Positions 7,112 to 13,541 of a DNA stretch of 13,778 bases are shown piece by piece (the stretch's first letter is position 1; each line of letters begins with the position of its first letter). The position numbers were made by a program, and so were the translations under genes. Source of the DNA: DASPTT01 sp035623275 (GTDB taxonomy: Bacteria > Actinomycetota > Acidimicrobiia > Acidimicrobiales > UBA8190); the NCBI GenBank assembly GCA_035623275.1, contig DASPTT010000100.1, forward strand, positions 1 to 13,778. Direction: 5' to 3'. Under the pieces are notes generated by a model. It saw only the letters and a list, made by a program, of their open reading frames with translations. It did not search any database and had not been told where the DNA came from.

Positions 7112-7256
7112 CGCCTGACACCACGCTCTGTGGGCTGGTAGTCGCTGACAGCGCGCTGAGTTTCTCGCAGGAGGGGTCGAACCGACCTCGGGACATTCGG
7201 TTTTCGCTCTAATTGCGTCTCGCGTTTGCAACCAGCAAGCGCGGGACCGAACCCTC

Positions 7257-8291
7257 TCAGCGGCCGGACGCGAGGTCGATGAGCGCAGCCGCCCCACCGA
7301 GCGCGCGGAGCAGGTCGTTCAGGTGGGTGCAGGAGGCGATGCCGGTCAGGACCTCGGGCACCGACGCCGGGAACTCGGCCAGTCGCCGGCCGCCCATGGC
7401 CTCGACCGCCCCGGCCGCCCCCGGGCATTCCGGGAACGGGAGGACGTGGGGGACCGCTCGGATCCGCTCGACCGTCCCTCCGGAGCCCTCCAGCTCGACC
7501 TCGTACTCGTGGAGCACGGCCTCGCCCCCGTCGGGCTCCCCGACCGTGTCCCGGAACATGGCCCAGACGGAGAAGCCGCCCGCCGGGTCGGAGGGGTCGT
7601 CGAGGGCGACGTCGATGCACCGGCGCCGGCGCATCCAGTCCGGCGGCAGCGGTTCGAGCGGGTGCCAGCCGTCGGGGTCGTCGTCGGTGAGGCCGGGCGC
7701 GGGCGGGCAGTCCTGCAGCGGGACGCCGGAGCCGGCCTCCACGCTGGCGAGCGCCATCCCCTCCCCCCGCCATCCCGAGCACAGCCCGGCCATCCGGTCG
7801 GCGACGTCGACCGGCATGAGCGAGCCGGGATCATGGCCCTCGCGACGGGCGAGGCGCATCCAGGCGTAGCCGGAGATCAACGCGGCCGCCGGCAGGTCGT
7901 CGAGCACCATGCGCAAAAGGGAGCCGGCCGTGTCGGGGGGCATCACGTCGTCGAGTCGCTTGCGAAAACCGCCGCCGGCGCGCGCCCCGATCAGGTCGGC
8001 CGTCCAGCGCGCCCGGGGTGTCGTCGTCAACGAGACGAGCGCGCGCCCGGGATCGAACCCCGCCGTGAGGCTGGCCTCGGCCAGCACCTCGACACCGGCG
8101 GCGTCGGCACCGGTCCGGATGTCCCGGGCACCGCCGGACATCGGCAGGGCGGCACCCCAGCTCGTTCGGGCACCCACGTCGACGTGCATGGTGCGCCGGA
8201 GCGAACCCGGGGCGCGCCGCACCAGGCGCACCAGCGGGTCCCGTGGTGCGGGGCCCCACGCGGGGACGGAGCCGGACGTGCCCGAGGTCAC
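7257..8291 (-). CDS. DUF2889 domain-containing protein
   Basis: This 344-residue protein of unknown function carries DUF2889 features. Near the N-terminus it has GSLRRTMHVDV (29-39), like the RRT-x-x-ID segment of the family. Near the C-terminus it has PFPECPGA (285-292) and SCTHLNDLLRAL (320-331), whose Cys/His residues are the most conserved part. No signal peptide or membrane helix is seen, so it is probably cytoplasmic. The middle (about 190-225) is Pro/Asp-rich and likely a linker. The GTG start at 8291 overlaps the ligase stop by four bases (GTGA), so it is translationally coupled to that acyl-CoA ligase; the two proteins probably act together. The conserved Cys and His could bind a metal or be catalytic, but this is inference. 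The family assignment rests on remembered motifs and would need a profile search. Confidence 0.78.
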   Translation of the reverse strand: MTSGTSGSVPAWGPAPRDPLVRLVRRAPGSLRRTMHVDVGARTSWGAALPMSGGARDIRTGADAAGVEVLAEASLTAGFDPGRALVSLTTTPRARWTADLIGARAGGGFRKRLDDVMPPDTAGSLLRMVLDDLPAAALISGYAWMRLARREGHDPGSLMPVDVADRMAGLCSGWRGEGMALASVEAGSGVPLQDCPPAPGLTDDDPDGWHPLEPLPPDWMRRRRCIDVALDDPSDPAGGFSVWAMFRDTVGEPDGGEAVLHEYEVELEGSGGTVERIRAVPHVLPFPECPGAAGAVEAMGGRRLAEFPASVPEVLTGIASCTHLNDLLRALGGAAALIDLASGR

Positions 8292-9859
8292 GTCGACCCG
8301 TCCGCCGCCCGCACGCGTTCCTGGCGCAGGCGCGCCTTGAGGACCTTGCCGTTGGGCTCCCGCGGGAGCTCGTCGACGAACTCCACGGTGCGCGGCAGCT
8401 TGAAGTCGGCCAGCCGCTGCGCCAACCGGGCGAGCAGGGCGTCGGCGTCACGGGGCGCGCCGGGACGGAGCTCGACCACGGCATGGACCCGCTGACCCAT
8501 GCGGGCGTCGGGGAGTCCGAAGACGGCGACGTCGACGACGTCCTCGTCCTCGATGAGGGCCGTCTCGACCTCGGCCGGGTAGACGTTGACCCCGCCCGAG
8601 AGGATCAGGTCGGTCCGGCGATCGGCGAGGAACACGTACCCCTCGCCGTCGACCCAGCCCACGTCGCCCACGGTGAAATGGTCGCCGACCCAGGCGCCGG
8701 CGCTCTTCTCCGGGGCGTTGTGGTACTCGAAGCGCTGCCCGCTGAACGAGGAGATGTACAGGAGGCCGACCTCCCCAGTCGGCACCTCGTCGCCGTCGTC
8801 GTCGAGCACCCGGACCGAGACCCCGGGGAAGGGCCGGCCCACGGTGCCGGGCCGCTCGAGCCATTCCTCGGGGGAGACGACCGAGGCCATCCCCTCGCTG
8901 GCGCCGTAGAACTCCCACACCGTGCCCGGCGGGAAGACCTCCAGGATCTTGCGCTTGACGGGGACCGGACAAGGCGCGGCCGCGTGGAGGATGCGCTCGA
9001 TGCTCGAGCGGTCGTAGGACTGCCAGTCGACCTCGAGGATGCGGATGAAGTGGGCCGGCACCATCTGCGAGGTCGTGACCCGCTCCTCCTGGATGAGCCG
9101 CAGGCACTCGGCGGCGTCGAAGCGGGGCATGACCACGGCGGTGCCCCCCTCGCCGAGGGCCATCTGGGCGTAGGCGCTCGGCGCGGTGTGGTAGGCGGGC
9201 CCGCACATGAGATGCACGTTGTCGGGCCCGAACCCCCAGAACGCGGCGTACGGGTTGGGCGGGGCGACGTCCGCGGCAGGGGGCGCCGGCCGGGCGATCC
9301 CCTTGGGCCGACCGGTCGTCCCCGAGGTGTAGGTCATGGTGGCGGGGGGCGACCCGAGGAAGTCCGTCCGCGGCGGGTCGTCGCGCCCGTCCTCGAACCC
9401 CAGGTCGTCCGCCACCAGCGCGGGCACCCCGGCGTGACCGGCGGCGGCGGCCGCCTGCGCGCCGCCCGACGACGGCCCCGGCGCCGCCGCGCCGACCGGT
9501 GCGGCGACCGGCGCGGCGCCGTGGACCACCACACGCGACGCCGAGTCCGTGACGATGTAGGCCATCTCCGGCGCGGTCAGGCGCGTGGAGACCGGCACCA
9601 CCAGCGCCCCCAGGCGCGCCGCGCCGTTCCACACCGCGAAGTACTCGGGGCGGTTCCCCATGACCAGCGCCACCCGGTCCCCCGGCCCCACACCGGCGTC
9701 GGCCAGCCGATGGGCCCAGGCGTTGGCGGCACGGTCCAGTGCCCGGAAGCTCAGGCGCCGGCCCTCGTAGACGACGGCGGTGCGACCGGGGTCTGCGGCC
9801 GCCACCCCGGCCACGCCCCGGGGCGGCTGCCCAGCGGCGGGGTCGTCGGGCGTCGCCAT
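8288..9859 (-). CDS. AMP-forming acyl-CoA synthetase/ligase (ANL superfamily)
   Basis: This 523-residue enzyme activates a carboxylic acid to an acyl-adenylate and then to an acyl-CoA. All core motifs are intact: the phosphate loop TYTSGTTGRPKG (176-187), EFYGASEG (316-323), GDVGWVDGEGY (398-408), the hinge DRRTDLILSGGVNVYP (413-428) and the C-terminal catalytic Lys505 in PNGKVLK. A low-complexity Ala/Gly/Pro insert occupies about 113-145 between the N-terminal core and the phosphate loop. Substrate type (fatty, aromatic or terpenoid acid) cannot be read. I chose the ATG at 9859. An earlier in-frame GTG at 9901 would lie inside the palindromic operator and add 14 residues with no family similarity. 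No Shine-Dalgarno sequence precedes 9859, but a TACACT box eight bases away suggests leaderless translation. Its stop overlaps the DUF2889 start. It is divergent from the amidohydrolase at 9928 and shares a control region with it. Confidence 0.93.
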   Translation of the reverse strand: MATPDDPAAGQPPRGVAGVAAADPGRTAVVYEGRRLSFRALDRAANAWAHRLADAGVGPGDRVALVMGNRPEYFAVWNGAARLGALVVPVSTRLTAPEMAYIVTDSASRVVVHGAAPVAAPVGAAAPGPSSGGAQAAAAAGHAGVPALVADDLGFEDGRDDPPRTDFLGSPPATMTYTSGTTGRPKGIARPAPPAADVAPPNPYAAFWGFGPDNVHLMCGPAYHTAPSAYAQMALGEGGTAVVMPRFDAAECLRLIQEERVTTSQMVPAHFIRILEVDWQSYDRSSIERILHAAAPCPVPVKRKILEVFPPGTVWEFYGASEGMASVVSPEEWLERPGTVGRPFPGVSVRVLDDDGDEVPTGEVGLLYISSFSGQRFEYHNAPEKSAGAWVGDHFTVGDVGWVDGEGYVFLADRRTDLILSGGVNVYPAEVETALIEDEDVVDVAVFGLPDARMGQRVHAVVELRPGAPRDADALLARLAQRLADFKLPRTVEFVDELPREPNGKVLKARLRQERVRAADGST

Positions 9860-9867
9860 GGCGCCGA

Positions 9868-9873
9868 AGTGTA
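9868..9873 (-). promoter_or_regulatory. Putative -10 box for the ligase gene (leaderless)
   Basis: The minus strand reads TACACT, fitting the actinobacterial TANNNT -10 pattern, with eight bases between it and the ATG at 9859. Transcription would begin at or within a base or two of the start codon, which agrees with the absence of a Shine-Dalgarno sequence. No clear -35 hexamer is seen; the palindrome at 9894-9911 occupies about that place. Confidence 0.45.
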
Positions 9874-9893
9874 GAGCCCTCCCCCGCCAGGTG

Positions 9894-9911
9894 CCTGACA
9901 CGGACGTCAGG
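9894..9911. promoter_or_regulatory. Palindromic operator candidate, copy 2, in the divergent promoter region
   Basis: The + strand reads CCTGACACGGACGTCAGG, with perfect 6-base arms (CCTGAC...GTCAGG) around ACGGAC. The 16-base core matches the minus-strand reading of 6070-6085 at 15 of 16 positions. It sits between the divergent starts at 9859 and 9928. Relative to the + gene it lies immediately upstream of the TATGAT box; relative to the minus gene it covers the -35 zone. A bound dimer could control both directions at once. The arms suit TetR- or GntR-type recognition, but no regulator gene is in the window. Confidence 0.75.
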
Positions 9912-9913
9912 TA

Positions 9914-9919
9914 TATGAT
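9914..9919 (+). promoter_or_regulatory. -10 box for amidohydrolase paralog 2 (leaderless)
   Basis: TATGAT is within an AT-rich patch (GTATATGATC) that stands out in this GC-rich window. Eight bases separate it from the ATG at 9928, so the transcript would start at the initiation codon. No Shine-Dalgarno sequence is present. The expected -35 zone falls on or beside the left arm of the palindrome. Confidence 0.6.
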
Positions 9920-9927
9920 CGGCCGCG

Positions 9928-11208
9928 ATGCGAGCGGAGGACCTCATCCTCGTCAGTGTCGACGACCACGTCGTCGAGCCCCCCGACATGTTCGACGGGC
10001 GGATCCCGGCGAAATGGAAGGACCGGGTGCCGAGGGTCGTCCACAACCCCGACGGCACCGACGTCTGGGTCTTCGAGGGGAACACCATCCCCAACGTCGG
10101 GCTGAACGCCGTCGTCGGGCGGCCACCCGAGGAGTACGGCATCGAGCCCACGTCCTTCGAGGAGATGCGGCCCGGCTGCTACGACATCCACGAGCGCGTC
10201 CGGGACATGAACGCCAACGGTGTCCTCGGGTCGATGTGCTTCCCGTCCTTCGTCCAGTTCTGCGGCCAGCTCTTCGCCCGGACCGAGGACAAGGAGCTGG
10301 CGATCGACATGCTGCGCGCCTACAACGACTGGCACATCGAATCGTGGTGCGGCGCCTACCCCGAGCGGTTCATCCCGCTGGCGATCCCCCCGCTGTGGGA
10401 CCCCGCGCTGATGGCGGACGAGGTGCGGCGGGTGGCGGCCAAGGGCTGCCATGCCATCACCTTTTCGGAGAACCCCTCGAAGCTGGGGTGGCCGAGCTTC
10501 CACGACTCTCACTGGGACCCGTTCTGGACCGCGTGCGCGGACGAGGGCACGGTGGTGTGCCTGCACATCGGATCCTCCTCGACGCTGGCCATCACCGCGC
10601 CGGACGCCCCCTTCGACGTCCTCATCGCGCTGCAGCCCGTGAACATCATCCAGTGCGCGGCGGACCTGCTCTTCTCCCCGGTCCTGCGCAAGTACCCGAC
10701 GCTGCGCATCGCGCTGTCGGAGGGCGGCATCGGCTGGATCCCCTACTTCCTCGAGCGCGTCGACTACGTGTACCAGCACCACAAGGCCTGGACCGGCCAG
10801 GACTTCGGCGACAAGCTGCCGAGCCAGGTGTTCAAGGAGCAGATCGTCACCTGCTTCATCGACGACGCCTTCGGCGTCGAGAACCGGCGGCACCTCGAGC
10901 TCGACAACGTGTGCTGGGAATGCGACTACCCGCACTCCGACTCCACGTGGCCGCAGGCCCCGGAGACCGCCATGAAGTACCTGAAGGGTGTGCCCGACGG
11001 GGACGTGGCCAAGATCACCCACGAGAACGCCATGCGGCTGTTCCGCTACGACCCGTTCTCCCGCCGGCCCAAGGAGCGGTGCACCGCCGGGGCCCTGCGG
11101 GCCGAGGCGACGGACGTCGACGTGTCCCTGCGGCCGCGCAAGGCGGGCTTCGAGCGCAAGACGACGCTGGCCGCCGACCTCGGGGCGATCGCCGCCAAGC
11201 AGAGCTGA
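9928..11208 (+). CDS. Amidohydrolase-2 family metal-dependent hydrolase/decarboxylase (paralog 2)
   Basis: This 426-residue protein is of the same family as the product of 4876-6021. Candidate metal ligands are Asp12 and His14 in SVDDHVVEPPD, His213 in CLHIGSS and Asp333 in ECDYPHSD; Glu265 in SEGGIGW matches Glu273 of paralog 1. It is 45 residues longer than paralog 1, partly through a charged C-terminal tail (about 380-426) beyond the barrel. The reaction is probably a decarboxylation, hydration or hydrolysis of a small carboxylate or ring compound, but the substrate is unknown. The ATG at 9928 fits a leaderless transcript from the TATGAT box. The gene is divergent from the acyl-CoA ligase with 68 bases between the starts, and is followed 61 bases later by the thiolase-like gene on the same strand, likely as one operon. 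It shares the operator palindrome with paralog 1. Confidence 0.9.
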   Translation: MRAEDLILVSVDDHVVEPPDMFDGRIPAKWKDRVPRVVHNPDGTDVWVFEGNTIPNVGLNAVVGRPPEEYGIEPTSFEEMRPGCYDIHERVRDMNANGVLGSMCFPSFVQFCGQLFARTEDKELAIDMLRAYNDWHIESWCGAYPERFIPLAIPPLWDPALMADEVRRVAAKGCHAITFSENPSKLGWPSFHDSHWDPFWTACADEGTVVCLHIGSSSTLAITAPDAPFDVLIALQPVNIIQCAADLLFSPVLRKYPTLRIALSEGGIGWIPYFLERVDYVYQHHKAWTGQDFGDKLPSQVFKEQIVTCFIDDAFGVENRRHLELDNVCWECDYPHSDSTWPQAPETAMKYLKGVPDGDVAKITHENAMRLFRYDPFSRRPKERCTAGALRAEATDVDVSLRPRKAGFERKTTLAADLGAIAAKQS

Positions 11209-11269
11209 GCGGGCCGCCGCTCGTGGCCGTGGAGGTCGGGCTCGTCTGGGGCGGGGAAGGCGTGCACTG

Positions 11270-12787
11270 ATGGCCGCCGACCTGCGCCGGGTGCCGGTGA
11301 TCGCCGGTGCCGGCCAGTGGACCAACCGCATCGAGGACCCGGCGGCCGCGCCCGACCCGTTCTCGCTGATGGAGACCGCGGCCGGCGGTGCGCTGGCCTC
11401 GGCCGGGGGGCGCGTCGCACCGGGGGACCTCACCCACTGCTGGATGGTCCACTGCCTGTCGCTGCGCCACGGCGACCCGGCGACCGAGCTGGCGGTACGC
11501 CTGGGGGCCACCGCGGCGGAGGCCCGGTGCTCGGGCATGGGAGGGTCGATCCCCCAGTGGCTGGTCGACCGCGCCGCGGAGCTCGTGGCAGCGGGCGAGC
11601 AGCCGCGGGTGCTGATCGTCGGGGCCGAGGCGCTGGCCACCCGCCGTCGCGCCAAGAAGGCAGGCGTCGACCTGCAGTGGCCGAGCGCCAAGGGATGGCC
11701 CGACACGTGGCCGCCGTTGGCACCCGACCTCGGTGTGCATCCCGTCGAGCGCGCGCACGGGCTCGAGCAGGCCACCACGATGTACGCGCTCATCGAGAGC
11801 GCGCTGGCCCACGACGCCGGTCACGACCCCGAGGCCCACCGCCGGGCCATGGGCGAGCTCATGGCCCGGTGCAACGCCGTGGCTGCCACGAACCCGTACT
11901 CGTGGTTCCCCACCCGTCGCGGTGCCGACGAGCTCACGACGGTCACCGACGACAACCGTATGATCTGCTCGCCGTACCCGAAGTACCTGAACGCGGTGAT
12001 GGACGTGGACATGGCCGCCGCGGTGATCGTGACCGACGCGGCGACCGCGCGGTCCTGGGGCCTCGGGCCGCAGGAGGTGGCCTATCTCGCCGGCTGGGCG
12101 GACGCCAAGGAGGTGTGGCACCTCTCGGCGCGCCCTGCCATCCACCGCTCGCCCGCGCTGGCCGGCTGCGTCGCCTCGGCGCTGGGGCGCGCCGGGGTCG
12201 ATGCCGGGTCGCTCGGCGCCCTGGACCTCTACGGGTGCTTCCCGAGCTCCATCGAGGTCGCCCGCGACACCGTGGGCATCGGGGTCGCCGACCCCCGACC
12301 CCTGACCCTCACCGGCGCGCTGCCCTATCACGGCGGGCCGGGGAGCAACTACGTGACGCACGCCATCGCCAACACCCTGGAGTGGTTGCGGGCCGGGCAC
12401 GGCGACTCCGTGCTCGTCCACGGCAACGGCTTCTACCTGACCACCCACTCGGTGGGCGTCTACACGCGACGGGCCCCCGACGAGGCGCCGGTGCCCGACG
12501 AGGGCCTCCAGGACCGCCTCGACGCCGCGGCGCAGACCCTGCCGGTCGAGGTGGCGGCGACGGGCCCCGGGACGGTGGTCGGGGTCACGGTCCCCCACGA
12601 CCGCGACGGTGTGCCGGGTGCGGGCATCGTCGTCGTCGACGTCGACGGGGCGCGCACCGTGGCCCGGGCCGACCGCGCGCTGAGCGAGCTCGCCCTGGCC
12701 GCCGACGTGGTCGGGTCGTCGGTCACGGTGCGACCGGCGCGGGGCACGGGCGGGGACGGCGGCAACCTCGCCAGCGCCGCGTCGTGA
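11270..12787 (+). CDS. Thiolase-like protein, type 1 (acetyl-CoA acetyltransferase family) with extra C-terminal domain
   Basis: This 505-residue protein has a thiolase fold over about residues 1-400 and a further domain of about 85 residues. The length and extra C-terminal domain match thiolase-like protein type 1 (TLP1) of mycobacteria, described in the literature as lacking ordinary thiolase activity. Recognisable segments are GGSIPQWLV (91-99), LYGCFPSSIEV (320-330), LPYHGGPGSNYVTH (351-364) and GNGFYLTTHSVGVY (385-398). The standard N-terminal Cys nucleophile is not clearly present. Cys87 (ARCSGMGG) lies near the position but is offset by about two residues in my alignment. The protein may bind CoA esters, carry out an unusual condensation or cleavage, or act with a partner. 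The ATG at 11270 is preceded by GGGGAAGG, a reasonable ribosome site. It follows the amidohydrolase gene and converges with the GNAT gene 70 bases downstream; that gap has no clear terminator. Confidence 0.85.
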   Translation: MAADLRRVPVIAGAGQWTNRIEDPAAAPDPFSLMETAAGGALASAGGRVAPGDLTHCWMVHCLSLRHGDPATELAVRLGATAAEARCSGMGGSIPQWLVDRAAELVAAGEQPRVLIVGAEALATRRRAKKAGVDLQWPSAKGWPDTWPPLAPDLGVHPVERAHGLEQATTMYALIESALAHDAGHDPEAHRRAMGELMARCNAVAATNPYSWFPTRRGADELTTVTDDNRMICSPYPKYLNAVMDVDMAAAVIVTDAATARSWGLGPQEVAYLAGWADAKEVWHLSARPAIHRSPALAGCVASALGRAGVDAGSLGALDLYGCFPSSIEVARDTVGIGVADPRPLTLTGALPYHGGPGSNYVTHAIANTLEWLRAGHGDSVLVHGNGFYLTTHSVGVYTRRAPDEAPVPDEGLQDRLDAAAQTLPVEVAATGPGTVVGVTVPHDRDGVPGAGIVVVDVDGARTVARADRALSELALAADVVGSSVTVRPARGTGGDGGNLASAAS

Positions 12788-12857
12788 TCCACCTCGTCGG
12801 CACGGTCGAGACGGCGGCCGACTCCCTGGAGCCGTACCGGCGCGCCGTGGCGGTGGT

Positions 12858-13328
12858 CTACGAGCCCGTGCCCGACGAGCCGCCGGGCAGCTCGATCTCG
12901 TAGACGACCCACGAGCGCAGCTGCGCGACGGTGTCGTAGAGCGAGCGACCGGGTGCGTTGAACGACTGGGTGTGCCAGTAGACGGCGGCGGCCCCGCGCG
13001 CGTCGGCCTCGGCGACCACCGCGTCGATGAGGGCCCGGCCGATGCCCCCGCCCCGGGCGGCGCGGGCCACGAAGAGGTCCTCGAGATAGCAGTTGGGCCC
13101 GACCTCCCACGTGGTCGGGTGCACCAGCGCGTGGACCAGGCCGACGAGCCCGCCGTCGCCCTGCGCGACGAGCCCGAACATCCCGTGCGACCGGGTGCAG
13201 AGGCGCTCGAACGTGGTGCGGGTGACCTCCTCGGGCACCACGGCGCGGTAGAAGTCGAGATAGCCGTCCCACAGGGCGCGCCACTCGTCCCGGTCGGCCT
13301 CGGCGAGGGGGCGGATCACGCCGGGCAC
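12858..13328 (-). CDS. GNAT family N-acetyltransferase
   Basis: This 156-residue protein has the compact fold of GNAT acetyltransferases, which move an acetyl group from acetyl-CoA to an amine. The acetyl-CoA binding motif A is clear: YLEDLFVARAARGGGIGRAL (81-100), with the R-x-x-G-x-G/A loop as RGGGIG. It is followed by the alpha helix and a late Tyr131 in the RSLYDTVA segment, where many members have the catalytic or general-acid Tyr. The substrate cannot be predicted. The GTG start at 13328 lies 13 bases after the ferredoxin stop, so P450, ferredoxin and this gene form one operon. A second GTG three codons later is an alternative start. No strong Shine-Dalgarno sequence precedes either; only a GGGGG run is near. 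Its place at the end of a P450 operon may be incidental, or it may modify the P450 product. Confidence 0.87.
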   Translation of the reverse strand: MPGVIRPLAEADRDEWRALWDGYLDFYRAVVPEEVTRTTFERLCTRSHGMFGLVAQGDGGLVGLVHALVHPTTWEVGPNCYLEDLFVARAARGGGIGRALIDAVVAEADARGAAAVYWHTQSFNAPGRSLYDTVAQLRSWVVYEIELPGGSSGTGS

Positions 13329-13341
13329 GCGGGGCCCCCGG

Positions 13342-13536
13342 TCAGTCGTCGACGATGGTGAGCGCGTGCTCGGGGCAGTTGTCGACGGCGGAGCGCGCCG
13401 CTTCCTCGTCGCCCGGCGCGGGTGTCGCCGTCAGCACCACGCAGTGGCCGAGGTCGTCGGAGTCGAAGACCGACGAGGCCAGCGTGTAGCAGCGGCCGTG
13501 ACCCTGGCAGGCCCCCTCGTCGAGGCGGATCCGCAT
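13342..13536 (-). CDS. Single-cluster [3Fe-4S]-type ferredoxin, P450 redox partner
   Basis: This 64-residue acidic ferredoxin has the cluster pattern Cys10-x2-His13-x2-Cys16...Cys54-Pro55. Three Cys ligands with His in place of the second Cys are characteristic of actinobacterial ferredoxins encoded beside P450 genes, which usually bind a [3Fe-4S] cluster and carry electrons from a reductase to the P450. The length is normal. The ATG at 13536 comes five bases after the P450 stop, with GAGGCGG directly before it as the ribosome site overlapping the stop region, so the two genes are tightly coupled. No ferredoxin reductase gene is visible in the window. Confidence 0.93.
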   Translation of the reverse strand: MRIRLDEGACQGHGRCYTLASSVFDSDDLGHCVVLTATPAPGDEEAARSAVDNCPEHALTIVDD

Positions 13537-13541
13537 CCGCC

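Larger units (their letters stand above)
6997..7256. other. 260-base intergenic gap upstream of the crotonase gene
   Basis: No credible gene lies here on either strand; open frames in it are extensions or shadows. The half nearest the crotonase start is extremely GC-rich with two short hairpins. The half near the DUF2889 stop (about 7140-7250) is visibly richer in A and T than the rest of the window, with runs such as TTTTCGCTCTAATT. It holds a possible promoter (separate entry) and, on the minus strand at about 7115-7122, GTGTCAGG, identical to one arm plus two spacer bases of the palindrome at 9894-9911, but without the partner arm. No tRNA or other RNA fold could be confirmed. Confidence 0.5.

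Noticed and set aside
7160..7200. tRNA-like fragment GGTTCGACC on the minus strand
   Set aside because: It resembles the T-loop consensus, but the flanking bases do not form a proper 5-bp T stem, and no acceptor, D or anticodon arm could be placed. It is a short hairpin (GGTCG-GTT-CGACC) at most.
7108..7297. Small minus-strand frames crossing the 6997-7256 gap
   Set aside because: They have no ribosome site, are Arg-rich, and run into the DUF2889 gene out of frame. Nothing supports translation.
9860..9901. GTG at 9901 as start of the acyl-CoA ligase
   Set aside because: It would lie inside the palindrome, add 14 residues unlike the family, and remove the -10 box at 9868-9873 from a useful position. 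The ATG at 9859 is better.
9780..11270. A 496-codon + strand frame and a 628-codon minus frame over 9907-11793
   Set aside because: Both overlap the paralog 2 amidohydrolase in other frames, are of low-complexity composition and have no known domains. The second also runs through the operator and the thiolase gene.
12788..12857. Terminator between the thiolase-like and GNAT genes
   Set aside because: These genes converge, so a terminator is expected, but no stem followed by a T-run could be found in the 70 bases.
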